NCBI RefSeq assembly: GCF_029910095.1
Contig: NZ_CP094526.1
Span: forward strand, 310,001 to 374,000
DNA length: 64,000 bases
Direction: 5' to 3'
Origin: Bradyrhizobium sp. ISRA464
GTDB taxonomy: Bacteria; Pseudomonadota; Alphaproteobacteria; Rhizobiales; Xanthobacteraceae
The notes beneath the pieces were generated by a model. The model was not told where the DNA came from. It saw only the letters and a program-made list of their open reading frames with translations, and ran no database searches. This document shows, piece after piece, positions 27,914 to 36,395 of the stretch. Numbering within the stretch: the stretch's first letter is position 1; the number at the start of each line of letters is the position of its first letter. Position numbers and translations under genes: made by a program.

Positions 27914-28239
27914 GCGTGGCCCTCGTCAAAAGCGGCGCATGGATAGCCGGTTTTGGTCGCGACTCCAACGGCCGCTTCGCTTGACGGAGCCGGATGGAAG
28001 AGAAACAGCGTGCATGGGGGAGTTGACACCAGCGTTGTGCCGATTCACCTGTCATTCGGGGGCTCGACGCTACGTGTCGCCCGGAGTGACGGTGAGGTGA
28101 GCGCGTGGCTCAGGCTCCCTCCCCCGCAAGGGGGGAGGGAACCCGCCTGCCGGTGCCTTCCTGACATGCCAATCACTGATTTGCCCGACGGCGCAAGTCC
28201 CCGCATCGAAAATATTTCTGTTTTACAGAAATGCAACTC
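27914..28239. other. Gene-free stretch with a small palindrome
   Basis: This stretch upstream of the FkbM gene contains a short palindrome near 28111-28141 (GCTCCCTCCCCCGC / GGGGGGAGGGA) of the R1 kind, and a GGCTCGACGCTACGTGTCGC-like segment near 28061. No coding signal was seen. Confidence 0.5.
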
Positions 28240-28620
28240 AGTCTATCATCCGCGCCGTCTCACCCGACACGAGGGGCGGATCGCGATCGTCACGAACGTG
28301 GTGTGGGATGCGGTGGACGCGGATTGCGCAACTGACGAGTGCGCATGAAGCGGACGGTGAAGTCGTGTGGTTCTGACGCCCCAGTGGCAGGTGTCTCCTC
28401 GCTAAGCACGCGAACGCGTCTTTGCGAAGACGGTGACAAAAAAGCCAAGTCTCGCCGGGGAGAGCACGAAGTAAGCCGTAAACCATCGTGCAGGGAAAGC
28501 CGGCGTGTTTTCCGGTTTCACCTGTGGTCCTACCCCCGGTGCTTTTTTTGTTGCACCGGGCCCATGGGTGCGATCGGCACCCGGCTTTCCCTGCGCCCTC
28601 TGGTCTTCAGGAGGGACGAC
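28240..28620. repeat. Long dispersed repeat with nested hairpins, non-coding
   Basis: About 380 bases whose translated frames (GRIAIVTNV, and LSPARLGFFVTVFAKTR on the other strand) I recall as recurring mis-annotated hypothetical proteins in Bradyrhizobium and Rhodopseudomonas. The 3' part folds strongly. GCAGGGAAAGCCGG (28490-28503) pairs perfectly with CCGGCTTTCCCTGC (28581-28594). Inside, CCCGGTGC (28535-28542) pairs with GCACCGGG (28553-28560) around a T-rich loop. GGGTGC (28566-28571) can pair with GCACCC (28577-28582), competing with two bases of the outer arm. It is most likely a mobile or structured non-coding repeat. Confidence 0.6.
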
Positions 28621-28717
28621 GAGATGCAAGACTCGGACAAATCATGTCGCGAGAAGGTGGACGTATGACTCACAAGCCATGCAACACACGCGCTGTCGTC
28701 CCGGCCTTGCAAACCCC

Positions 28718-30865
28718 TCACGACGATGCAGGCGCCTGATCGCGCCGGACCGTCAGCGTTCGTCCGATCTTGTGCAGCATCTGCCTGAGCTGCTCGATCG
28801 AGTAGGGCTTTTGCAGCAGCTCGAAGCCGGAGCTGCCTTGCTGCGACAGCACTTGGCTGTAGCCGCTGGCGAGCACGATCGGCAGATTGAGCCCCAGTCG
28901 GCGGATTTCTTTCGCGAGTTCGATGCCGCTCATGCCGGGCATCACGACGTCGGTGAACACCATGTCGAAGCGGCTCGCGCCGGCCGCGAGTTCCTCCAGC
29001 GCGTGGACGGCGTTGTCGACCAGCACGGCGCTGCAGCCGAGTTGGGCCAGCGCGTCGGCGGCAAACTTTCCGACCTCGGGATTGTCCTCGACCACCAGCA
29101 CCGAGGTGCCGTCCCGACCGGCCGGCGGTGCATCGTCAGCGAGCAGCGCTTGCGGGGAGCCGTTGCCGGTCACGCGCGGCAGGTAGAGCGTAAACGTGGA
29201 GCCCTTGCCGACCTCGCTGACAACGTCCACCTCGCCGCCGGATTGCTTGGCGAAGCCGAACACCTGCGACAGGCCGAGGCCGGTGCCCTGGCCGATCTCC
29301 TTGGTGGTGAAAAAGGGTTCGAAAATCCGTTCCAGCCGGTCCTGCGGAATCCCGACGCCGGTGTCGGCGACCGCCACTGCGACATGGCCATACGGACTGG
29401 CCGGATTCGTCGGGGCAGATGGCAATTTGTCCGCCTGCCGGACCGTGATCGTGAGCCGGCCGGCGCCATTCATGGCGTCGCGCGCGTTCACGGCCATGTT
29501 GATGATCGCGGTCTCGAACTGGCCGGGATCGGCGTTGACGAAATTGGGCTCGTCCGGCACCTGTGTGACGATCTCGATACGCGGCCCGATCAGTGCCGCG
29601 ACCATCTCGCTGAGGGTCCGCACGCTCTGGCCGACGTCGAACATCTCGGGCTTGAGGGCTTGTCGGCGCGCGAAGGCGAGCAACTGGCTGGTCAGTCTGG
29701 CGGCGCGGTTCACGGTGTTGGAGATCGCATCGATGTAGCGCTGTCGCCGTGGCTCCGGCAGATCCGGCCGTCGCAACATGTCGACCGATCCACGGATGAC
29801 GGTCAGCAGATTGTTGAAGTCGTGCGCGACGCCGCCGGTGAGCTGCCCCAGCGCCTCCAGCCGCTGACTGTGCCGCAGCGCCTCCTCGGCCTCGATGCGC
29901 CGGTTGGCCTCCTCGTACAGGCGCCGCGTTCGCCGCAAGGCGAGGCCGAGCAGGGCGAACAGCAGTGCAGTGGCCGGTACGCCGAAGATCAGATGCGGGG
30001 CCATGGTCGCGATCCAGCGCGCCCGGATCGCCGAGGTCTCCAGACCCGCGCTGACATAGACCGGGTATTCGGCAAGCCGTTGATAGCGAAGACGCCGCTC
30101 GATGCCGTCGGCCGGAGACTTTATCGTCATGGTGCCGGAGAGCGGGTGGGCGACGATGTGCTGCCCGAGCGGCCCGTTCGGCTCGTACCTGAAATCGTGG
30201 TGGACGGCGGGGAAGTGGGCCAGCACGGTGCCATCGATCCGGATCAGCGCGAGGAAGCTGCCGGGCTCGCGGCCAATCCGCGCATAAAAGTTCTCGAAAT
30301 ATTCGGGAAGGACCGAGGCCTGGATGATGCCGGCAAAACTGCCGTCGTCGTTGTTGCGGCCTCGGCTGACGCTGAAGAACCGAGATCCCTGGTAGGGCAG
30401 CCGCGGCGTCAGTACCTCGCCGATATAGGTGCCGATGTCGCCATCGGCATGCATCTGGAAGTAATCCCGGTCGGAGAAATCGATATCAGGGGGCGGGGTG
30501 ACGAGGCTGTTGACCAGGGCATGGCCCCTGGCATCGAACACCCAGACCGATTTCACCTGGGGCAGCGTATCGGCGAGCCGGCTCAGCCGCTGGTGGAAAC
30601 CCTGCTGATGCGCGACGATATCGGCATCGGACATGCCGCGGATGATCTCGGCGGTCTCGGACAGGCTGCGGTCGATGGTCTCGAACACCTTGAGCGCGTG
30701 CTCATGGGCGACGTCAAGCGTGCGCTCGATCTCCCGGTCGGCGGCCTCGTCGGTCGAGATCCAGGTCACCGCGGAAGCAAAAACAAACAATGCCAGCGGG
30801 AGGGCCAGCGACGCGGCCATCATCCATTGCAACAATCTCAGCGAATTGCGTTGTGCGGTCTGCAA
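28718..30865 (-). CDS. Hybrid sensor histidine kinase/response regulator with extracytoplasmic sensor
   Basis: A 715-residue hybrid kinase. Helix 1 (about 13-35) and helix 2 (285-310) bracket a periplasmic dCache-like sensor (VKSVWVFDARGHALVNS, DFSDRDYFQMHADGD). The cytosolic part has the phospho-acceptor block GGVAHDFNNLLTVI (His348) and ATPase boxes NMAVNARDAM, VADTGVGIP and FFTTKEIGQGTGLGLSQV. A C-terminal receiver (LVVEDNPEVGKF, FTDVVMPGMSG with the phospho-Asp) completes it. The HDFNN H-box places it with the HWE-unlike NtrB/FixL-type group. No partner regulator is adjacent, so the signal and target are unknown. Confidence 0.93.
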   Translation of the reverse strand: MQTAQRNSLRLLQWMMAASLALPLALFVFASAVTWISTDEAADREIERTLDVAHEHALKVFETIDRSLSETAEIIRGMSDADIVAHQQGFHQRLSRLADTLPQVKSVWVFDARGHALVNSLVTPPPDIDFSDRDYFQMHADGDIGTYIGEVLTPRLPYQGSRFFSVSRGRNNDDGSFAGIIQASVLPEYFENFYARIGREPGSFLALIRIDGTVLAHFPAVHHDFRYEPNGPLGQHIVAHPLSGTMTIKSPADGIERRLRYQRLAEYPVYVSAGLETSAIRARWIATMAPHLIFGVPATALLFALLGLALRRTRRLYEEANRRIEAEEALRHSQRLEALGQLTGGVAHDFNNLLTVIRGSVDMLRRPDLPEPRRQRYIDAISNTVNRAARLTSQLLAFARRQALKPEMFDVGQSVRTLSEMVAALIGPRIEIVTQVPDEPNFVNADPGQFETAIINMAVNARDAMNGAGRLTITVRQADKLPSAPTNPASPYGHVAVAVADTGVGIPQDRLERIFEPFFTTKEIGQGTGLGLSQVFGFAKQSGGEVDVVSEVGKGSTFTLYLPRVTGNGSPQALLADDAPPAGRDGTSVLVVEDNPEVGKFAADALAQLGCSAVLVDNAVHALEELAAGASRFDMVFTDVVMPGMSGIELAKEIRRLGLNLPIVLASGYSQVLSQQGSSGFELLQKPYSIEQLRQMLHKIGRTLTVRRDQAPASS

Positions 30866-31177
30866 GGGCGCTCCGGCTCCGCGCGAACCTTAACGCAAAC
30901 CTTAGCGCGGGAGAACGACAAAACCCGACCCTCGGTTGCAGCCGCGCCGGTTTGTCGCCCTGCGACCGCGTACGGGGGCTGGAAATCGACGTGGATCGAC
31001 AAATTGGTAGCCGATTTGCGTTCGCATCGCCCGGGGTGGTCGCGGATGGCGGTCGCGGGCGACGCGCTCGCCCCGCCAAGGTCGCACGGCGGGTGGTGCG
31101 CGCAGCCCTTCACGGCCCCGTTAGCCGTGGCCGGCGGCCCGGCGGTGAATCGACCGGGACGACGCGTATGGACGCAG

Positions 31178-31195
31178 TTTTTAGTGGTTCTAAAA
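31178..31195. promoter_or_regulatory. AT-rich inverted repeat upstream of feoAB (possible Irr/ICE-like operator)
   Basis: TTTTAG and CTAAAA are separated by TGGTT, inside TTTTTAGTGGTTCTAAAA. One half (TTCTAAA) equals the half-site I recall for Irr iron-control elements; the other half fits only partly, and the spacing is shorter. It lies 54-71 bases before the feoA start, where an iron regulator would act. Confidence 0.5.
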
Positions 31196-31248
31196 CCTGT
31201 CGCGGGCAAATGCTTGACCCTGTAACTACCTGCTGAAAAACAGGCCCC

Positions 31249-31536
31249 ATGACACGCGATATGACACGTGATCCCAAAAGCTCCCACGACATCCGGCTCG
31301 GACGTGCAGGTCGCGGTTTTGTCGGCAAAATCATCAAGCTCGATGCCCCGCAGACCGGCTCGTCGCTCTCACCGCAGGAGCTGGAGCAGCGCCTGGTCGA
31401 GATGGGATTTGTGGAAGGCGCGCGCGTGGAAATCCTGCACGAAGGCACGATCCGGCGCGATCCGATCGCGGTGCGCGTCGACAACATCACGATCGCACTG
31501 CGCCGGAGCGAAGCCATGGCCGTGATCGTCGAATGA
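31249..31536 (+). CDS. feoA: Ferrous iron transport protein A
   Basis: A 95-residue SH3-like FeoA protein. The core is QRLVEMGFVEGARVEILHEG followed by DPIAVRVDNITIALRRSEA, the typical beta-barrel with the L-x-x-M-G-(F/L) motif. The first 20 residues are polar and variable; a second ATG at 31261 is possible. It overlaps feoB by ATGA (31533-31536), so the two are coupled. FeoA assists the FeoB ferrous iron permease in the inner membrane. Confidence 0.93.
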   Translation: MTRDMTRDPKSSHDIRLGRAGRGFVGKIIKLDAPQTGSSLSPQELEQRLVEMGFVEGARVEILHEGTIRRDPIAVRVDNITIALRRSEAMAVIVE

Positions 31537-33410
31537 CAACTGCATCCCTGCGCCTGGCGCTGGTCGGGGCCCCGAACACCGGCAAGACGTCGCTGTTCAA
31601 CAGCCTGACCGGCAGCCGCCAGAAGGTCGCCAACTATCCCGGCGTCACCGTCGAGCGCAAATCGGGCAGCTTCGTCACGCCGGAAGGCCGCAGCGTCACC
31701 CTGCTCGATTTGCCCGGCACCTACTCGTTGCGCGGCCGCAGCCCGGACGAGGAGATCACCCGCGACATCGTGCTCGGGCGCTTCGAGGGCGAAGCGGTGC
31801 CAGATCTCGTGCTCTGTGTCGCTGATGCAACCAACCTTCGGCTGACGCTGCGGCTGGTGCTCGAGCTCAAGCGCATCGGCCGGCCGATGATCCTCGTGCT
31901 CAACATGATCGATATCGCCAAGCGCCGCGGCGTCGATATCAATCTGGAGCGGCTGTCGCAGGAGCTCGGCCTGCCGATCGTGACCTCGGTCGCCGTCCGC
32001 AAGGGCGGCATCGCCGACCTGCTCAAGCGGACCGACGAGTTCCTGGCCCGGTCGCATGAGACACACGCGGCCGGCCAATGGACCGCGCCCACGATCACCG
32101 ACCTCAAGGCTGCGCAGCGCGAGGCGGACCGCATCATCGGCGCGAGCGTCAGCCTGCCGGCCAAGCCGGATACCCTGACCAACCGGATCGACGCCGTCGT
32201 GCTGCATCCGGTCTGGGGCCTGATGATCCTGGCGCTGATCCTGTTCGTGATGTTCCAGGCGGTGTTCACTTGGGCCCAGCCGGCCATGCAGTTGCTGTCG
32301 GATAGCTTCGCCGCGCTCGGGCAACTGATCCACGACGTGCTGCCCGAAGGCTGGGGTCTGTTCCAGAGCTTCCTGCAGAACGGCCTGATCTCCGGCGTCG
32401 GCAGCGTCATCGTGTTCCTGCCGCAGATCATGATCATCTTCCTGTTCATCCTGCTGCTGGAAGATTTCGGCTACATGGCGCGCGCCGCGTTCCTGATGGA
32501 CCGCATCATGGGTGGCGCCGGACTGCACGGCCGCGCCTTCATTCCGCTGCTGTCTAGCTTTGCCTGTGCCATTCCCGGCATCATGGCGACCCGGGTGATC
32601 GACAATCGCCGCGACCGGCTGACCACGATTCTGATTGCGCCGCTGATGACCTGCTCGGCGCGGATTCCCGTCTACACCCTGATCATCTCCGCCTTCGTGC
32701 CGGCGAAGACGCTGTGGGGTTGGGTCAATTTGCAGGGGCTCGTGATGTTCGGCCTCTATGCCGCAGGCATCACCAGTGCGCTGACGGTGTCGGCGGTCGC
32801 GAAGTTCTTTCTGTGGCGCGACCATGCGCCGGCGCCGTTCATGCTGGAATTGCCCGACTACAAGGTGCCGCAGCTGCGCAGCATCGCGATCGGCGTGTTC
32901 ACCCGCGCCAAGATGTTCCTGTATCGCGCCGGCACCACCATCCTCTCGATGATGGTCCTGATCTGGTTGCTGGCGTCGTTCCCGACCGCACCGGCCGGCG
33001 CCGAGGGGCCCGCGATCAATTACAGCTTTGCGGCGATGATCGGCCACGCGCTCGAGCCGCTGCTTCGGCCGATCGGTTTCAACTGGCAGATCGCGGTGGC
33101 GCTGATCCCGGGCATGGCGGCGCGCGAGGTCGCAGTGGCAGCGCTCGGCACCGTCTATTCGATCGAGGGCGGCAAGGAGGCGGCGGATGCGATCGGCCAG
33201 GTGCTGGCGCAGAAATGGACGCTGGCGACCGCGTTGTCGCTGCTGGTCTGGTACATCTTCGCGCCGCAATGCGCCTCGACGCTGGCGGTGATCCGCCGCG
33301 AGACCGGCAGTGCGAAGTGGATGGTGGTGACGTTCGTCTACATGCTCGCGCTGGCCTATGTCGCGAGCTTCCTGACCTTCAACCTGGCGCAGGCGCTCGG
33401 CCTCCATTAG
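31533..33410 (+). CDS. feoB: Ferrous iron transporter B
   Basis: A 625-residue FeoB. The cytosolic G domain has G1 VGAPNTGKTS (residues 10-19), G2/G3 NYPGVTVERKSG and LLDLPGTYSLRG, and G4 LVLNMID. The membrane domain begins near residue 225 and includes the conserved gate motifs FACAIPGIMATR and TCSARIPVYTLIISAF, with the Cys that lines the proposed pore. The C-terminus ends QCASTLAVIRRETGS and a last helix. It imports Fe2+ with GTP hydrolysis. It is shorter than the 770-residue enterobacterial form because the C-terminal tail is short. Confidence 0.95.
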   Translation: MTTASLRLALVGAPNTGKTSLFNSLTGSRQKVANYPGVTVERKSGSFVTPEGRSVTLLDLPGTYSLRGRSPDEEITRDIVLGRFEGEAVPDLVLCVADATNLRLTLRLVLELKRIGRPMILVLNMIDIAKRRGVDINLERLSQELGLPIVTSVAVRKGGIADLLKRTDEFLARSHETHAAGQWTAPTITDLKAAQREADRIIGASVSLPAKPDTLTNRIDAVVLHPVWGLMILALILFVMFQAVFTWAQPAMQLLSDSFAALGQLIHDVLPEGWGLFQSFLQNGLISGVGSVIVFLPQIMIIFLFILLLEDFGYMARAAFLMDRIMGGAGLHGRAFIPLLSSFACAIPGIMATRVIDNRRDRLTTILIAPLMTCSARIPVYTLIISAFVPAKTLWGWVNLQGLVMFGLYAAGITSALTVSAVAKFFLWRDHAPAPFMLELPDYKVPQLRSIAIGVFTRAKMFLYRAGTTILSMMVLIWLLASFPTAPAGAEGPAINYSFAAMIGHALEPLLRPIGFNWQIAVALIPGMAAREVAVAALGTVYSIEGGKEAADAIGQVLAQKWTLATALSLLVWYIFAPQCASTLAVIRRETGSAKWMVVTFVYMLALAYVASFLTFNLAQALGLH

Positions 33411-33540
33411 GTAGGCAACCGAGTTCCGGCATCCGGCCCCGAGACCGCGATGGGTGCAGGCAGCGAAGCGAAGCAGTAGAATTCCTCCGAGGGCGTCCGA
33501 AGCGGCAGGCGCCTTCGCGTGTTCGCTGCGAGATCATGCA

Positions 33541-36312
33541 ATGTCGACGTTTGGCCTGGAGCGGGTATTCTCGCCTCGAAATATCGCGGTCGTCGGGGGC
33601 AGCGCGCGCCCGTCGTCCCTGGGCGCGGCAGTGCTCAGAAACCTCAATGCAAGCGGCTTCGCCGGCGGGATCGCCATGGTCAATCCGCGGCATGCCGTCA
33701 TCGACGGCGAACGCTCGTTTCCCGATCTGAAGTCGCTTTCCTTCGTTCCGGATCTCATCGTCGTCACGGCGCCAGCGGCGGCGATCCCCTCGATCATCGC
33801 GGATGCTGCCGCGGTCGGCGTCGCCGGCGCAGCGATCCTGTCGGCGGGCCTCGGTCACGGCGGGGGCTCGCTCGCCGAGACCGTCGCGCGGACGGCGCGC
33901 ATGAGCGGGATGCGCCTGATCGGACCCAACTGCCTCGGCGTCATGGTGCCGCGCGCGAAGCTCAATGCGAGCTTTGCGGCGCACCGTCCAGCCGAAGGAC
34001 ATGTGGCCTTGATCTCGCAATCCGGCGCCGTCGCAGCAGCGATGATCGAGTGGGCGGCCGAGCGGCGGCTCGGCTTTTCCGGCATCGTCTCGATCGGCGA
34101 CCAGCTCGACGTCGATGTCGCCGACCTGCTCGACTATTTCGCGCTGGATGACCACACCAGCGCGATCCTGATCTATCTCGAAGCCGTCAAGGACGCGCGC
34201 AAGTTCATGTCGGCGGCGCGCGCGGCGGCACGGTTGAAGCCGGTCATCGTCGTCAAGTCGGGGCGCATGGCGCACGGCGCGAAAGCAGCCGCGACCCACA
34301 CCGGCGCGCTGGCCGGATCCGATGCCGTCTATGATGCAGCCTTCCGCCGCGCCGGTATGCTGCGTGTGTACGACCTGCGCGAGCTGTTTGATTGCGCCGA
34401 GCTGCTCGGTCGCGGCTTTGTGCCGCGCGGCAACCGTCTGGCGATCCTGACTAATGGCGGTGGTCTCGGCATCCTCGCGATCGATCGGCTGGCCGAGCTC
34501 GGCGGTGTTCCCGCGACGTTGACGGCGGAGACGATCACACGGCTCGACATGGTCCTGCCGCCGGGCTGGTCGCGCGCCAATCCTGTCGACATCTCGGGCG
34601 ACGCCGATGCCGCTCGTTACGTGTCCGCGCTCGGCGCCTTGCTCGACGACGCGAACAGCGATGCCGTCCTGGTCGCGAACGTGGAAACCGCGGTGGCGCC
34701 GGTCGACGGAATTGCCGCGGCTGTGGCGCAGTGCGTTCGCGACCGCAGGGCAAAAAGAAGTGCCGTCGCCGCGTTGGTGCTTGCGGCGTGGGTCGGCGCC
34801 GATGATCGCACCGGGGCAACCTTCGAGGCCGCGCGCATCCCGCATTTCCCGACCGAGGACGACGCGGTGCGCGCCTTCATGTATCTGGTACGATATCGCG
34901 AGGCTTCCACGGCGCTTGCTGCAACTCCGCCGAGCATTGCATCGGTGTTCACGCCCGACACCTCGGCGGCGCGCCGAGTCGTCGCAAAAGCATTGTCGGA
35001 GGAGCGGGCCTGGCTCGATCCGGTCGAGATCGTTGCCTTGTTCGATGCCTACGGCATTCCGATCGTTCCAACGGTCGCCGCGCATGACCCCGAGGACGCA
35101 GCGAAGAAAGCAGCCCCGTTCCTGGCCAAGGGACTTGCGGTCGCGGTCAAGGTGTTCTCGCGCGACATCAGGCACACGTCCGATGTTGGCGGGGTCATCC
35201 TCGGCCTGCGTACGAAGGAAGCTGTCGTCGAGGCCGCCACGACTGTGCTGGCGCGAGCGCGCAGCGCGCGGCCGGACGCGAAGCTGCAGGGTCTCACGAT
35301 CCAGCCGATGATCGTGCGGCGTGCGGCGCGCGAGCTGATTCTCGGCATCGCCGACGATCCGACCTTCGGTCCGGTGATCGTGTTCGGTCGCGGTGGCACC
35401 GCGGTCGAGGTGATCAACGACAAGGCGCTGGCGCTGCCGCCGCTCGACATGAATCTCGCCCGCGATCTGGTCGGACGGACACGGGTCTCGCGGCTGCTCG
35501 GCGCCTATCGCGGTGTGCCCGCCGTCCCGCCTGACGTCGTGCCGCTCACCCTCGTCAAGCTCGCGCAGATGGCCGCCGACATTCCCGACGTCGCCGAGCT
35601 CGAGATCAATCCGTTGCTGGCGGACGAGACGGGAGTGTTCGCGCTCGATGCGCGCGTGGCGATCCGCAAGCCTGCGCGACTGTTTGCCGGTCAGACCCGG
35701 CTGGCTGTCCGGCCCTATCCGTCGCAATGGGAGGGCGAGCTCGCGCTCAAGGACGGGTCGCGCGTCCTGGTGCGGCCGATGCGGCCGGAGGATGAACCCA
35801 TGGTCCGGGCTTTCTTCAAGCGCGTGACCGCCGAAGACCTCAGGCTGCGCTTCTTCCACGCGATGAAGGAGTTCTCACATGCGTTCATCGCGCGTCTCAC
35901 TCAGCTCGATTATGCGCGCGCGATGGCCCTTGTGGCGCTGGATCCGAACACCGGCGCGATGATGGGTGCGGTCCGGCTGCATTCGGACTCGCTGTACGAG
36001 AACGCCGAGTACGCCATCCTGCTGCAGTCCGATCTCAAGGGCAAAGGGCTCGGCTGGGCGCTGATGCAACTCCTGATCCACTATGCAAGGTCGGAGGGGC
36101 TGAAGCGTCTGTTCGGCCAGGTGCTGACCGAGAACACCACGATGCTGGGCATGTGCCGCGAGCTCGGGTTCACCGTCACGATGGATCCGGCCGATCACAG
36201 CATCGTCGATGTCATGCTCGATCTCGATCGGTTCATCGCCGATGCCGTCGGGGCGGACATCCTGATCCGATCCGGCGCGGATCAAAGCGGTGTGACGGCA
36301 ACGGCCCGATAA
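33541..36312 (+). CDS. Bifunctional acyl-CoA synthetase (NDP-forming)/GNAT protein acetyltransferase (Pat-like)
   Basis: A 923-residue Pat/YfiQ-like protein with four parts in order: a CoA-binding domain (SPRNIAVVGGSARPSSLG), a succinyl-CoA-ligase-like domain, an ATP-grasp domain (LAVAVKVFSRDIRHTSDVGG, ELEINPLL) and a C-terminal GNAT domain from about residue 735. The GNAT part ends with the acetyl-CoA loop LQSDLKGKGLGWALMQLL. His253 in THTGALAG sits where ADP-forming acyl-CoA synthetases carry their phospho-His, so the synthetase half may still be active. Relatives acetylate acetyl-CoA synthetase in response to energy state. The ATG at 33541 begins the conserved fold. Confidence 0.88.
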   Translation: MSTFGLERVFSPRNIAVVGGSARPSSLGAAVLRNLNASGFAGGIAMVNPRHAVIDGERSFPDLKSLSFVPDLIVVTAPAAAIPSIIADAAAVGVAGAAILSAGLGHGGGSLAETVARTARMSGMRLIGPNCLGVMVPRAKLNASFAAHRPAEGHVALISQSGAVAAAMIEWAAERRLGFSGIVSIGDQLDVDVADLLDYFALDDHTSAILIYLEAVKDARKFMSAARAAARLKPVIVVKSGRMAHGAKAAATHTGALAGSDAVYDAAFRRAGMLRVYDLRELFDCAELLGRGFVPRGNRLAILTNGGGLGILAIDRLAELGGVPATLTAETITRLDMVLPPGWSRANPVDISGDADAARYVSALGALLDDANSDAVLVANVETAVAPVDGIAAAVAQCVRDRRAKRSAVAALVLAAWVGADDRTGATFEAARIPHFPTEDDAVRAFMYLVRYREASTALAATPPSIASVFTPDTSAARRVVAKALSEERAWLDPVEIVALFDAYGIPIVPTVAAHDPEDAAKKAAPFLAKGLAVAVKVFSRDIRHTSDVGGVILGLRTKEAVVEAATTVLARARSARPDAKLQGLTIQPMIVRRAARELILGIADDPTFGPVIVFGRGGTAVEVINDKALALPPLDMNLARDLVGRTRVSRLLGAYRGVPAVPPDVVPLTLVKLAQMAADIPDVAELEINPLLADETGVFALDARVAIRKPARLFAGQTRLAVRPYPSQWEGELALKDGSRVLVRPMRPEDEPMVRAFFKRVTAEDLRLRFFHAMKEFSHAFIARLTQLDYARAMALVALDPNTGAMMGAVRLHSDSLYENAEYAILLQSDLKGKGLGWALMQLLIHYARSEGLKRLFGQVLTENTTMLGMCRELGFTVTMDPADHSIVDVMLDLDRFIADAVGADILIRSGADQSGVTATAR

Positions 36313-36395
36313 GGATGTGCCGTCCGTCTCGCAGATGAAGACATATTCGCCGCGGCGGCAAAGACGGTGATGACAAGCTTTTTCCGTATCTTTCC

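Noticed and set aside
28402..28629. 75-residue frame that looks like a conserved hypothetical protein
   Set aside because: It lies inside a dispersed palindromic repeat; its recurrence in genomes reflects the repeat, not selection on a protein.
28505..31225. 906-residue plus-strand frame over the histidine kinase
   Set aside because: The minus strand shows a full sensor, H-box, ATPase and receiver; the plus frame has no domain.
31110..33407. 765-residue minus-strand frame over feoAB
   Set aside because: FeoA and FeoB motifs are complete on the plus strand; the opposite frame is Arg/His/Gln-rich shadow coding.
33379..35859. 826-residue minus-strand frame over the Pat-like gene
   Set aside because: Shadow of a well-supported plus-strand gene with CoA-binding, ATP-grasp and GNAT motifs.
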